A stretch of 23,025 bases of DNA, taken from positions 1-23,025 of the forward strand of contig JAGVAP010000020.1 in the NCBI GenBank assembly GCA_020060215.1, read 5' to 3'. The translations under genes were made by a program, and so were the position numbers. Each line of letters opens with the position of its first letter. Position 1 is the stretch's first letter. The stretch is from Deltaproteobacteria bacterium. GTDB lineage: Bacteria > Desulfobacterota > DSM-4660 > Desulfatiglandales > HGW-15. The notes below the pieces were generated by a model. That model was not told the DNA's origin. It searched no databases and was given only the letters and a program-made list of their open reading frames with translations. Shown piece by piece: positions 15,649 through 23,025 of this stretch.

Positions 15649-15926
15649 TCTGAAGCCAAGAAAGGTGGTCGGGAACAGCTGACGGGGGAATGCCGCCCAT
15701 GCCACAGGAACCCCCGCGGGAATGATCCTTTTTCCGCCACAGCCGCGCAGAGTGCGCAAGTCCGCTCACAGCCGGTTGCCGTGCGGCCATGAACGGACAG
15801 CAGCGGAAGAAAGCGAGAGGATCATTGAGCCCAGAAATACAGTCTTTTGCCCTCTGATGTCAAGATTTTCCTGGGGTGTGTGGAAGGACATGAATATCCC
15901 TCCTGCCTCACCTGCCTTGAACCCTC

Positions 15927-15955
15927 TTGACAAAAATTCAGGATCTTGTTACTCG
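15927..15955 (+). promoter_or_regulatory. Weak candidate promoter with perfect TTGACA box
   Basis: A consensus -35 TTGACA is at 15927-15932, but the hexamer 17 bases on, TACTCG, matches the -10 consensus poorly. The direction points to the terminator at 16062 and the ABC transporter operon. Confidence 0.2.
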
Positions 15956-16061
15956 ACAAACATAGTAAAGATCGACTTCTGATCGATGTGCAAGGGTGAA
16001 TCCAGGGTCACCATTCCATTCATACCCTCATTCAGTTCGTCAGCATCCCATAACCAAATCG

Positions 16062-16091
16062 CGGGAGGGGGTGTCTCTCCCGGTCTTTTTT
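16062..16091 (+). terminator. Rho-independent terminator-like hairpin without an upstream gene
   Basis: Arms CGGGAG and CTCCCG (16062-16067, 16077-16082) can extend by one wobble and one G-C pair to an 8-bp stem with a five-base loop, followed by GTCTTTTTT. It lies 241 bases before the ABC transporter binding-protein gene and has no + strand gene before it within several kilobases. Confidence 0.6.
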
Positions 16092-16332
16092 AGAGGTAGG
16101 TTTCGGTCCTCGGACGCTTCTTTCGAGGTCTATGTCTTCGATGCCGTCTCGCGGGAATTCAGCACTCTTCCCAGTCTGTAAAAGGGAGTTTGAAGACCTT
16201 CACAAGGCAGTTGGGACAGCCGGTCCTGCACGGCCGGGAGTCTCTCGTGGTGAGGCAGGCCCCGAGTGAGGAAAGCCTGAGGGGTGGGCGTTCCCGGGGC
16301 GTGAATAATCTCTATGGCGGAGGAGGTCGAAC

Positions 16333-17619
16333 ATGGGAAAGAAGGTAACGAGAAGGGATTTCATCAAGGCCGGGCTGGTGACCACGGCTGCGGCCGCGAT
16401 CGGCCCCATGGCCCTGAAGCCCACAGGTTTGTGGGCCGCAACGCCCAAGATCAAAGGCCCGGTCAAGGTGGGGTATCAGGCTGTGCTTTCGGGGACACTT
16501 GCCGGATACGGGGCCTTCCACAACATGGGAGTCATGATGGCGACCGAGGAGATCAATGCGGCCGGCGGGATCGCGGGTGTCAAGCTGGAGGTGGACTTCA
16601 GGGATTCCACGCTCCAGGCGCCGGAGGCGATCAAGAACGCCCGCTATCATGTGGACAGCTGGGGCGCCGACTTTCTCGGGGGGATCGACTCCTCCGGGCA
16701 GGCACTCGCCCTGGCTCCGGTCATGGCCGAGTTGGACCGCGTCCTCATGGTTACCCACGCCGCCACGGAGAAGCTGACCGAAGAGCAAGTGTTCAAGAAG
16801 AAGGTGCGGCAGGTATTCCGGATCTGTACGCCCACGTATCAGGACGGCAACGCTGCCGCGTTGCTTGCCAAGGACCTGGCGGTAAAGACCTGGGCCACCA
16901 TCAGCCCCAAATATGAATATGGCTATACGTGCTGGGAGATGTTCAAGAATACCCTGGGCAAGCTCCGTCCGGACGTGAAATTCATCGCCGATTCGTGGGC
17001 CCCCTTCGGCACCACCGATTTCAGGGCCCACATCAATACGATCCTGGATGCCAAGCCCGAGGGGTTTTATTCGACCGAATGGGCCGGTGAGCTCATCAGC
17101 ATGATGAAGCAGGCGAACCAGGCCGGCTTCTTCGACAAGATCAAACACGTGATGCTTCCCGTCGGCGCAGCCATGGACGTGCTCGAAGGGCTGGGGGCCG
17201 AGATGCCGGAAAACATATGGATCTCGGGCCGGTACTTCTTTCAATACCCCGATAACCAGCGGAATAATGAATGGGTCGCCCGGTTCAAGAAACGCTGGGA
17301 CCATTACCCCGCCTATGTGTCCGAAACCGGGTACTCCGCACTCTATGCGTTCAAGAAGGCCGTGGAGCTGGCCGGAAGCAAGGACACTGCAAAGGTGATT
17401 CAGACCTTGGAGGGGATGACCCTCGATTCCCCCGCCGGAAACAGGGTCTTCAGGAAAGAGGACCACCAAGCCATGTACGACGTCCCCTGGGGCCTGACCA
17501 AGAGCGATCCGAAGTACTCCTTCAAGGTCATGGGAAAGCAGGTTCTCATCCCCGCAAAGGACTGTTTCGCGCGGCCGCCTTTCGAAGGTCCCGATTCGAA
17601 GCCGCCGTTCAAGGCGTGA
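16333..17619 (+). CDS. Branched-chain-amino-acid-type ABC transporter substrate-binding protein (Tat signal)
   Basis: 428 residues, type I periplasmic binding fold of the LivJ/LivK family. The N-terminus MGKKVTRRDFIKAG carries a twin-arginine motif (RR at 7-8) and a hydrophobic Ala-rich stretch with a probable cleavage site near LWA-A (about residue 35). The mature start (VKVGYQAVLSGTLAGYGAF) and EINAAGGIAGVKLEV are characteristic. Tat export is frequent for these proteins in Deltaproteobacteria. GGAGGAGG lies about seven bases before the ATG. It is the first gene of a five-gene transporter operon. The family binds amino acids, urea, amides or aromatic acids; the ligand here is not evident, although the divergent molybdenum hydroxylase hints at an aromatic or heterocyclic compound (inference). 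Confidence 0.93.
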   Translation: MGKKVTRRDFIKAGLVTTAAAAIGPMALKPTGLWAATPKIKGPVKVGYQAVLSGTLAGYGAFHNMGVMMATEEINAAGGIAGVKLEVDFRDSTLQAPEAIKNARYHVDSWGADFLGGIDSSGQALALAPVMAELDRVLMVTHAATEKLTEEQVFKKKVRQVFRICTPTYQDGNAAALLAKDLAVKTWATISPKYEYGYTCWEMFKNTLGKLRPDVKFIADSWAPFGTTDFRAHINTILDAKPEGFYSTEWAGELISMMKQANQAGFFDKIKHVMLPVGAAMDVLEGLGAEMPENIWISGRYFFQYPDNQRNNEWVARFKKRWDHYPAYVSETGYSALYAFKKAVELAGSKDTAKVIQTLEGMTLDSPAGNRVFRKEDHQAMYDVPWGLTKSDPKYSFKVMGKQVLIPAKDCFARPPFEGPDSKPPFKA

Positions 17620-17630
17620 AAACCCGTCTA

Positions 17631-17700
17631 CGTGACTCGTGCGCGTGTACGTGAATGCAAAGGGACCGGGTGTCCCTTCCGTTCACGATACGCGTTCACG
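17631..17700 (+). promoter_or_regulatory. Large imperfect stem-loop between binding-protein and permease genes
   Basis: The core pairs AAGGGAC with GTCCCTT around a CGGGT loop. Beyond small internal loops follow CGTGAA/TTCACG, CGCGT/ACGCG and CGTGA/TCACG, in all about 23 base pairs. There is no T-tract, so it is more likely an mRNA-stabilising or transcript-attenuating element that favours the binding protein over the permeases, as in other ABC operons. The hexamer TTCACG occurs three times on the right side and into the following bases. Confidence 0.6.
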
Positions 17701-17745
17701 TTTCACGGTAGTTCCACGATGTATTCCATATAAGCAAGATTGATC

Positions 17746-18615
17746 ATGCACGAGTCTCTCGTCCACGTCTGCCTGGCCGGCCTGTCCACCGGCATGTTCA
17801 TCTGGCTGGTAGCGAGCGGTCTGACCCTGATCTTCGGTGTGCTGGGGGTGCTCAATTTCGCCCACGGCAGCTTTTACATGCTCGGGGCCTATTGCTGTTA
17901 CACGGTTCTCAGGCTCATGGGCGACAACTTCTGGGCCGGCCTCATGGTCGGCCCCCTGTGCGTCGCCGCGGTCGGCTTTGTGATCGAACGGTTCTTCATC
18001 CGCTACGTGTACCAGCTCGCTCTGCCCTACCAGCTTCTGCTGACCTTCGCCTTCGTGCTTCTTTTCGACGACCTCGTGAAGATCCTCTGGGGGGCGGGCT
18101 CCATCGGGTCGCCGGTGGTGCCGGGGCTTTCCGGTTCGGTGGTGATCGCGGGGAGGCCGTTCCCGGTCTACAACCTGTTCATCATCGGCGTGGGGCCTCT
18201 GATCGCACTCGGGATGTGGGCCTTCCTGGAGAGGACCTGGTGGGGGCGGATCATTCGAGCGGCCTCTTCGGATCGGGAGATGGCCTCCGCCATCGGGGTG
18301 CGGGTGCCGGCGCTCTACACGGGGGTCTTCGTCATCGGGACGTGGCTGGGGGCGGTCGGAGGAGGGTTGGCGGTCCCTTATGTAGGTCTCCTGACCCCCG
18401 GGATGGGGGAAACCATCATCATCGATGCCTTCGTCGTGGCCGTGATCGGCGGCATGGGCAGCCTGAAGGGCGCCTTTCTGGGCGCCCTGCTGATCGGCCT
18501 CTTGTCTTCGTTCGGGATCCGTTTCATTCCCACCTTCGACATGTTCCTCACCTTTATCCTCATGGCGGCCATCCTGCTCTGGCGGCCGCAGGGTCTGTTC
18601 GGGGAGAAGGCCTAA
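17746..18615 (+). CDS. livH: Branched-chain-type ABC transporter permease LivH
   Basis: 289 residues, about eight hydrophobic helices. The LivH signature LNFAHGSFYMLGAY is at residues 36-49, and a late VAVIGGMGSLKGAFLGALLIG block forms the coupling region contacting the ATPases. It ends RPQGLFGEKA, also family-typical. The ATG at 17746 is chosen; a TTG two codons earlier is possible, and neither has a strong ribosome-binding site, so translation may be modest compared with the binding protein. The stop is directly abutted by the livM ATG. Confidence 0.93.
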   Translation: MHESLVHVCLAGLSTGMFIWLVASGLTLIFGVLGVLNFAHGSFYMLGAYCCYTVLRLMGDNFWAGLMVGPLCVAAVGFVIERFFIRYVYQLALPYQLLLTFAFVLLFDDLVKILWGAGSIGSPVVPGLSGSVVIAGRPFPVYNLFIIGVGPLIALGMWAFLERTWWGRIIRAASSDREMASAIGVRVPALYTGVFVIGTWLGAVGGGLAVPYVGLLTPGMGETIIIDAFVVAVIGGMGSLKGAFLGALLIGLLSSFGIRFIPTFDMFLTFILMAAILLWRPQGLFGEKA

Positions 18616-19584
18616 ATGAGTCGGCGCTGGACAATTGTGCTTTATGGGGTTGTGCTGCTCTGCCTGGTCGGGCTGGGGCTCTTCGCGAGCCGGTTTGTCC
18701 TCTATCTGACCATGCGGTGCATGATCCTTGCCATATTCGCGATGGGGTACAACGTCCTGTTCGGGAGAACCGGGCTCCTTTCCTTCGGCCACGCCGCCTT
18801 CTTTGCAGGGGGGGCCTATGGGCTCGGGCTGGTCGCCATCCACCTTTCTCCCCACCCCCTCCTGGGCATCCTGGCCGGGGTTGCCCTCGCCGCGGTCATG
18901 GCCCTGATCATCGGTTATTTCTGCGTGCGGCACACGGAGATCTACTTCGCCATGCTGACCCTGGCCTTCGGCATGATGGTCTTTTCCCTCATCTGGAACC
19001 TGCGGAGCGTAACCGGAGGGGATGACGGGCTGGTGGGTATCTCCCGCGCGCCGTTATCCCTGTGGTTCGTGGAGGTCCCTCTGGCCAAGGCAGGCCATTA
19101 CTACTTTTTCGTCCTCGTCTTTTTCGTGCTCAGCATCGGGGCCATCCACAGGATCCTCCATTCGCCCTTCGGGCTCATCCTCTCGGGGATTCGTGAGAAC
19201 GACCGCCGCATCGAGTTTGCGGGCATCTCGCTCAGGAGGTACCGGCTGGCCGCGTTTGTGATCTCGGGGATCTTTGCGGGGCTCGCCGGGGCCCTGAGCA
19301 CGCTCCTCGACAGCAATACGGCGCCTTTTACCGCGCACTGGAGCCATTCCGCGTCTCCTGTCCTGGTCAGCCTGATCGGAGGGATCCACACCTTTTCAGG
19401 GCCCATGGTCGGAAGCCTCATCTTTGTCGTCCTCAGGGAGATCATCGAGCGGTTCACGCACAACTGGATGCTCTGGTTCGGCATCATCCTGCTGGTCATG
19501 ATCATGGGACTGAGGGGCGGCGTGGTCGGCGCCATGTCCGGTCTCTTCCACCGAAGACACGTTCGGGTCGCGGGGCGCGTATGA
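18616..19584 (+). CDS. livM: Branched-chain-type ABC transporter permease LivM
   Basis: 322 residues with eight to ten hydrophobic helices. The LivM signature is GYNVLFGRTGLLSFGHAAFFAGGAYG at about residues 44-69. Later ISGIFAGLAGAL and SLIGGIHTFSGPMVGS provide the ATPase-contacting loop. It pairs with LivH to form the transmembrane channel. The start codon follows the livH stop with no gap and the stop overlaps livG (ATGA), indicating coupled translation. Confidence 0.93.
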   Translation: MSRRWTIVLYGVVLLCLVGLGLFASRFVLYLTMRCMILAIFAMGYNVLFGRTGLLSFGHAAFFAGGAYGLGLVAIHLSPHPLLGILAGVALAAVMALIIGYFCVRHTEIYFAMLTLAFGMMVFSLIWNLRSVTGGDDGLVGISRAPLSLWFVEVPLAKAGHYYFFVLVFFVLSIGAIHRILHSPFGLILSGIRENDRRIEFAGISLRRYRLAAFVISGIFAGLAGALSTLLDSNTAPFTAHWSHSASPVLVSLIGGIHTFSGPMVGSLIFVVLREIIERFTHNWMLWFGIILLVMIMGLRGGVVGAMSGLFHRRHVRVAGRV

Positions 19585-20345
19585 GCCGGCCGATCCTCGA
19601 GATCCAGAAAATGAGCAAGTTCTTCGGCAGGGTCGTGGCCGCCCTGAACCTGAATCTCGCCTTCGAACCCGGGGTCCTGACCTCCATCATCGGCCCGAAC
19701 GGGGCGGGCAAGTCCACGCTGATCAACATGCTCTCCGGCTCCCTGGCCCCCGACTCGGGTCGAATCGTCTTCGAGGGCCGGGAGATCACCCATCTCCCCG
19801 TCCACCGCCGGGTCCAGTTGGGGATCTGCCGCTCTTTTCAGGTGGTGAACGTGTTCCCGCAGCTGAGCGTTTTCGACAACGTTCAGATCCCGGTCCTGGC
19901 CATGCAGCATCGCGCCCGGCGCTTCCTTCGTCCTGTTCAAGGGGAGGAGCGTGTCCACGGGGAAGTGGAGCAGATCCTCGAACTGATCGGGCTTGGAGGG
20001 GAGAAGGCCCGCTTCGCGGCAAGCGCATTGTCTCATGGGGACCAGCGGGTGCTCGAGGTCGGCATTGCCCTGGCCGCCCGGCCCAGGATCCTTTTCCTGG
20101 ATGAGCCGACTGCGGGGATGAACCCGGTCGAGAGGGTGAGGATCCTCGAAAACATCAAGAACCTATCCAGGGCGGGGAAGACCACCTTCGTGATCGTGGA
20201 GCATGATATGGACATCGTCTTTTCCTTGTCCGAAAGGGTAATCGTCCTGCATCACGGCGTCGTCATCGGAGACGGAACAACGGAGGAGATCAAGGCCAAC
20301 CCGAAGGTGAGAGAGGTGTACCTCGGTGAAGAGGTGAGGGAATGA
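19581..20345 (+). CDS. livG: Branched-chain-type ABC transporter ATP-binding protein LivG
   Basis: 254 residues with all ABC ATPase motifs: Walker A GPNGAGKST (38-46), Q-loop FQVV near residue 86, signature LSHGDQR (150-156; a family variant of LSGGQ), Walker B ILFLDEPTAG (170-179) and H-loop VEHDMD near 209. The C-terminal TEEIKANPKVREVYLGEE tail is the usual LivG ending. The start overlaps livM and the stop overlaps livF, each by four bases. Confidence 0.95.
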   Translation: MSRPILEIQKMSKFFGRVVAALNLNLAFEPGVLTSIIGPNGAGKSTLINMLSGSLAPDSGRIVFEGREITHLPVHRRVQLGICRSFQVVNVFPQLSVFDNVQIPVLAMQHRARRFLRPVQGEERVHGEVEQILELIGLGGEKARFAASALSHGDQRVLEVGIALAARPRILFLDEPTAGMNPVERVRILENIKNLSRAGKTTFVIVEHDMDIVFSLSERVIVLHHGVVIGDGTTEEIKANPKVREVYLGEEVRE

Positions 20346-21043
20346 TCCTGACGGTCCGGTCCATCGACACCTTCTACGGAAGCTCGCATATCCTGCAGGA
20401 GGTCTCTTTTCAGGTCGAGGCCATGGAGGTGGTCGCCCTTCTGGGTCGCAACGGGGTCGGCAAGACGACCACCCTTCGCTCCATCATGGGGCTGACGGTT
20501 CCCCGGGGCGGCTCCATCCTCTTCAACGACCGAGAGGGCGTGGGAAATCCCCCCTATGTCATGGCCCGGCTTGGGCTGGCATATATGCCCGACGATCTTC
20601 GCATCTTCCCCGACCTGACCTGCGAGGAGAACCTGGAGATCGCCCGTCGCCTTTCGAAGAGGACGGGATACTGGGATCAGGAGCGGGTCGAGACCCTCTT
20701 CCCTGTGCTCAGGGCCCGCAGGAAACAGAAGGGGCTCAACCTCTCCGGGGGCGAAAAGAAGATGCTCAGCCTCGGCAGGGCCCTCATGGCAAACCCCGTG
20801 ATGGTCCTCCTCGACGAGCCGTCCGAAGGGCTGGCCCCCATGATCGTCGCCACGCTGGTCCAGGTGATGAGGGAGCTGCGGGAGAAGAAGATGACCATCC
20901 TCCTTGCCGACCAGAATCTCAAGTTCTGCAGGCGGGTGTCCGACAGGGGCTACATCCTCGAGAAAGGCCGCATTGTGCACGAGGGGACCATGGAGGCCAT
21001 CTGGTCCGATGAGGGGGTGATCAAGAGATATCTGGTCCTTTAG
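20342..21043 (+). CDS. livF: Branched-chain-type ABC transporter ATP-binding protein LivF
   Basis: 233 residues. Walker A GRNGVGKTT (35-43), signature LSGGEKK (134-140), Walker B VLLDEPSEGLAP (155-166) and LLADQN in place of the H-loop histidine, as is normal for LivF. It is the second ATPase of the heteromeric transporter and the last gene of the operon. Its TAG overlaps the TAA of the convergent receiver-protein gene, so no terminator fits between them. Confidence 0.95.
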   Translation: MILTVRSIDTFYGSSHILQEVSFQVEAMEVVALLGRNGVGKTTTLRSIMGLTVPRGGSILFNDREGVGNPPYVMARLGLAYMPDDLRIFPDLTCEENLEIARRLSKRTGYWDQERVETLFPVLRARRKQKGLNLSGGEKKMLSLGRALMANPVMVLLDEPSEGLAPMIVATLVQVMRELREKKMTILLADQNLKFCRRVSDRGYILEKGRIVHEGTMEAIWSDEGVIKRYLVL

Positions 21044-21543
21044 TCCAGGGCCGGCCGGTCTTTCCTGAGCTCCTCCTCGAAATCTCGGAAGAAGGCATCC
21101 TTCTCCTTCCAGTCGGGGCCCAAGCGGCTGTTGAAGATGGAGACGAGCTTGCCGTAGATCCGGAGCAGGACGTTCTTCTTCCCTGCCAGTTCTTCCTCCA
21201 GGTAGGCTCTCAACTCGCCCATCTGCTCCTTGGGCAGGAAGGAAACCGCCCCGAGTTTGATCGACTGCTTCAAGGCTTCGGGGGTAAGGGAATGGGCGGT
21301 GAGCATCACCGTCGGGAATCCCCGGTTGACCGACATCCTGAGCAGCTGGAATCCATTCACGCCCATGATGTCGAGGATCACGAAGTCATAGGTGTAGCTC
21401 GAAATGTAGTCGACGGCGGTATCGAAGTCGGGGGCCTTGTGGACGAGTGCCATGTCCAGCATTTCACCCACGCTGTCGAGTACATCCGGCTCGTCATCGA
21501 CGACGAGAATGCTCTTCCCCGCCAAAGGGCTGCCTTCGCTCAT
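21040..21543 (-). CDS. Single-domain response regulator (receiver domain with short C-terminal extension)
   Basis: 167 residues. The receiver fold has D16-D17 (VVDDEP), phosphoacceptor D58 (VILDIMG), T82 (MLTA) and K105 (FLPKE), all intact. Residues 106-167 form a charged helical tail (ELRAYLEEELAGKK, then KLVSIFNSRLGPDWKEKDAFFRDFEEEL) with no DNA-binding or enzymatic domain seen, so output is probably by protein contact. GGGGGAG lies about six bases before the ATG, and a good promoter lies upstream. No kinase is adjacent; the histidine kinase at 8807-10603 is a possible but unproven partner. Confidence 0.88.
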   Translation of the reverse strand: MSEGSPLAGKSILVVDDEPDVLDSVGEMLDMALVHKAPDFDTAVDYISSYTYDFVILDIMGVNGFQLLRMSVNRGFPTVMLTAHSLTPEALKQSIKLGAVSFLPKEQMGELRAYLEEELAGKKNVLLRIYGKLVSIFNSRLGPDWKEKDAFFRDFEEELRKDRPALD

Positions 21544-21581
21544 GAGGTTCTCCCCCTTTTCAGATGATCCCTGGGGAAGGG

Positions 21582-21610
21582 ATTCTACTACACGATCGCT
21601 GCTCCGTCAA
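21582..21610 (-). promoter_or_regulatory. Sigma70-type promoter of the receiver-protein gene
   Basis: On the - strand TTGACG (21610-21605), exactly 17 bases, TAGAAT (21587-21582): five of six matches in each box with ideal spacing. The start would be near 21575, giving a leader of roughly 30 bases. Confidence 0.65.
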
Positions 21611-21774
21611 AAGGTTGTGGCGCGCAAGTGCCTCACGAAGGGCCTGCCGTGTAGACGCAGAACGGGCGAATCGATTCATCTTCCGGCCTCTCTACGCCAG
21701 CCTGATCCTGCTTCGAGTCCCTCATGCCCTTGAGCGGTTGGGGCCCTCGATTCGCCCAACAGGTAGGGCCAGAC

Positions 21775-22751
21775 TCAAGTTTCACGTCTCGCGGCTTCCA
21801 CATCCGAACTGCATTTAAGGCCGAAGAGCGGACGCGCTTTCTTGATGGCCGAAATCACGGCTCTCTCCATTACTCTGGCCGACAAAAGGCCGAGCACGCT
21901 CAAATCCGCCTCGACGTGGCCCGTCACCATGGTGAATATGGTGTCCCCGTCGAACATGGAATGCGCAGGCCGCATGGTTCTCGCGTAGCCGTTTTGCGCC
22001 ATGGAGGCCAGTTTGGCGGCCTGGGATTTGGTCAGTATGGCGTTCGTGGCAATGATTCCGATCGTTGTGTTACAGGCAAAAAGATTTCTCTTTTCGGCAT
22101 AAGATTGAATCATGAAAGCTTCCGTGTCGGCCACCCCTGTCATGTCCTCGTTTAGAACGCCTGCCACCCGCTCTCCCGTTTCGGGATCGATGACGTCGCC
22201 AAGACAATTGACCGCAACAAGCGCGCCGATTCTCAACGCCCCCACCTGGACGGCATGGCAGCCAAGACCGCTTTTCATGGCTCGCGCCATCCCCAGGATC
22301 TTGCCCACCGTAGCACCGGCACCGGCACCTACGTTACCCTCTTCACAACCCTTATGGGTAGCATTCAGACATGCCTGATAGCCCATGGCCTTGTCCGGTC
22401 TTACACTGTGGTCGCCAATGGCCAGGTCGAACAAGACCGCCCCGCAAACGATGGGAACCTTGGTCACCTGGACGTCGAAACCGATATTCCTCTCCTCCAG
22501 GTACTGCATCACGCCGCAAGCAGCATCGAGACCGAATGCGCTGCCTCCCGCCAACACGATTGCATGTATCTTTTCCACCAGATTGACGGGATTGAGCAGA
22601 TCGCTTTCACGCGTTCCGGGGGCTCCGCCCCTGACGTCGATTCCAGCCACCGCCCCTTTTTCGCAGAGAACGACGGTACAGCCCGTGCCGGCATCGAGAT
22701 TGTGCGCATGCCCCACTTCGCCTCTATATCGGTGAAGTTTATCGGCTTCAT
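21775..22751 (-). pseudogene. P1-family peptidase (DmpA/BapA-like) with an N-terminal frameshift
   Basis: Residues after the shift match the P1 aminopeptidase/N-terminal nucleophile hydrolase family throughout: GHAHNLDAGTGCTVVLCE, GGAPGTRESDLLNP, VLAGGSAFGLDAA, GNVGAGAGATVGK and ACNTTIGIIATNA, where self-cleavage before a Thr (T217 counted from GTG) is expected. The family's first residues, MKPINFTDIEAK, are encoded from an ATG at 22751 with AAGGGAG ahead, but in another frame. One base is missing at about 22716 (AAG-TGGGG where AAG-GTG-GGG is expected). Translation could restart at the GTG at 22716, with GAGG four bases upstream, giving 313 residues lacking only the first 12. So the gene may be functional, damaged, or misread in sequencing. 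Confidence 0.8.
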
Positions 22752-22822
22752 GGGTCTCCCTTCCTGGCGGTAATCACCATCGAGCAATCATTTCTTCAAG
22801 CCCAACGAAAAACTGAGTGGGG

Positions 22823-22841
22823 CGCCCGGTGGGAACGGGCG
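22823..22841 (-). terminator. Hairpin downstream of the transposase fragment, weak terminator candidate
   Basis: CGCCCG/CGGGCG arms with a seven-base loop. On the - strand TTTTT follows only after ten more bases, so termination is doubtful. It may instead be a REP-like structure of the neighbouring transposase element. Confidence 0.3.
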
Positions 22842-22910
22842 GACAGAGAGATGGAACGCACAGCCGCATTCTTCTCGCGTCTAAGGGGACGCCCATAAAT
22901 ATGTAATTAA

Positions 22911-23025
22911 CTACTCTTCAAGGGTTAGATGCCTCTCCAGCGCAATCCTTTCTCCACGCCTGACCGCATACCCCACACCCGGCTGCGTCATCCCCAGCTT
23001 CCTCGCAAGATCGGTCAGCTTATAA
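22911..23025 (-). CDS. C-terminal end of a REP-associated (Y1-type) transposase, partial
   Basis: Thirty-eight codons run in from the window edge to a TAG at 22913-22911. They read YKLTDLARKLGMTQPGVG, then YAVRRGERIALERHLTLEE. The pattern of a helix-turn-helix (LARKLGM-QPGVGYAV) followed by RRGERIA is what I know from the C-terminal tails of REP-associated tyrosine transposases in Deltaproteobacteria. The catalytic HUH/Tyr part lies outside the window. The A+T-rich bases just downstream (about 22895-22912) and GGGGACGCCC at 22885-22894 may be the element's end. Another HTH protein cannot be excluded from so short a piece. Confidence 0.55.
   Translation of the reverse strand, partial: YKLTDLARKLGMTQPGVGYAVRRGERIALERHLTLEE

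Larger units (their letters stand above)
15595..16332. other. 738-base intergenic region between divergent operons
   Basis: No convincing coding sequence is seen on either strand; short open frames here have no recognisable features or ribosome-binding sites. The left end holds the - strand promoter and palindrome of the molybdenum hydroxylase operon. The middle holds a TTGACA box and a + strand terminator (listed separately). The last 240 bases before the ABC transporter gene show nothing I can name beyond the ribosome-binding site. Confidence 0.6.

Noticed and set aside
21544..21774. Possible small genes between the receiver and peptidase genes
   Set aside because: Short + strand frames have no ribosome-binding site or familiar sequence; only the receiver promoter is supported here.
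22714..22718. Programmed -1 frameshift in the peptidase gene
   Set aside because: There is no slippery heptamer (context GCG-AAG-TGG) and the P1 family is not known to need one.

Overview
The window is GC-rich, gene-dense bacterial chromosome. The content suggests an anaerobic, aromatic-compound-degrading bacterium of the Deltaproteobacteria/Desulfobacterota type. This is inferred from gene families only: an AprA/fumarate-reductase-like flavoprotein, a UbiD-family decarboxylase beside a tripartite tricarboxylate transporter, a Tat-exported two-subunit molybdenum hydroxylase, and a Liv-type ABC transporter. No rRNA, tRNA or CRISPR array is visible.

Region 1 (1-6603, + strand) is a tight operon. 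It runs: 3' part of a flavoprotein, TctC-like binding protein, TctA, TctB, ACMSD-type amidohydrolase, UbiD-family decarboxylase. The reading is uptake of a carboxylated, possibly aromatic, acid followed by decarboxylation or ring processing. Region 2 (11682 down to 6668, - strand) is a co-oriented run: a type IV pilin-like gene broken by an in-frame TAA, a small lipoprotein, a membrane histidine kinase, a stand-alone two-TM HAMP protein, an uncharacterised Cys4 protein and a DUF2227-type membrane protein. This is the least understood unit and the best candidate for an undescribed membrane-signalling system.

Region 3 (11832-15594) holds an HSL-type esterase (+) converging, through a strong terminator, on a molybdenum hydroxylase pair (-). 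That pair has a promoter whose spacer holds a perfect 8+2+8 palindrome. Region 4 is a 738-base gap (15595-16332) containing that promoter/operator and a + strand terminator with no gene in front of it. It is followed by a complete Liv-type ABC transporter operon (16333-21043): a Tat-type binding protein, two permeases and two ATPases. A large stem-loop sits between the binding protein and the first permease.

Region 5 (21040-23025, - strand) contains an orphan receiver-domain protein with its own good sigma70-like promoter, overlapping the end of the ABC operon tail to tail. Next comes a P1-family (DmpA/BapA-like) peptidase gene whose first 12 codons are out of frame with the rest, and then the C-terminal end of what looks like a REP-associated (Y1) transposase cut by the window edge.

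Two genes therefore appear damaged (pilin nonsense, peptidase frameshift). Several intergenic structures look regulatory. Everything else reads as intact.
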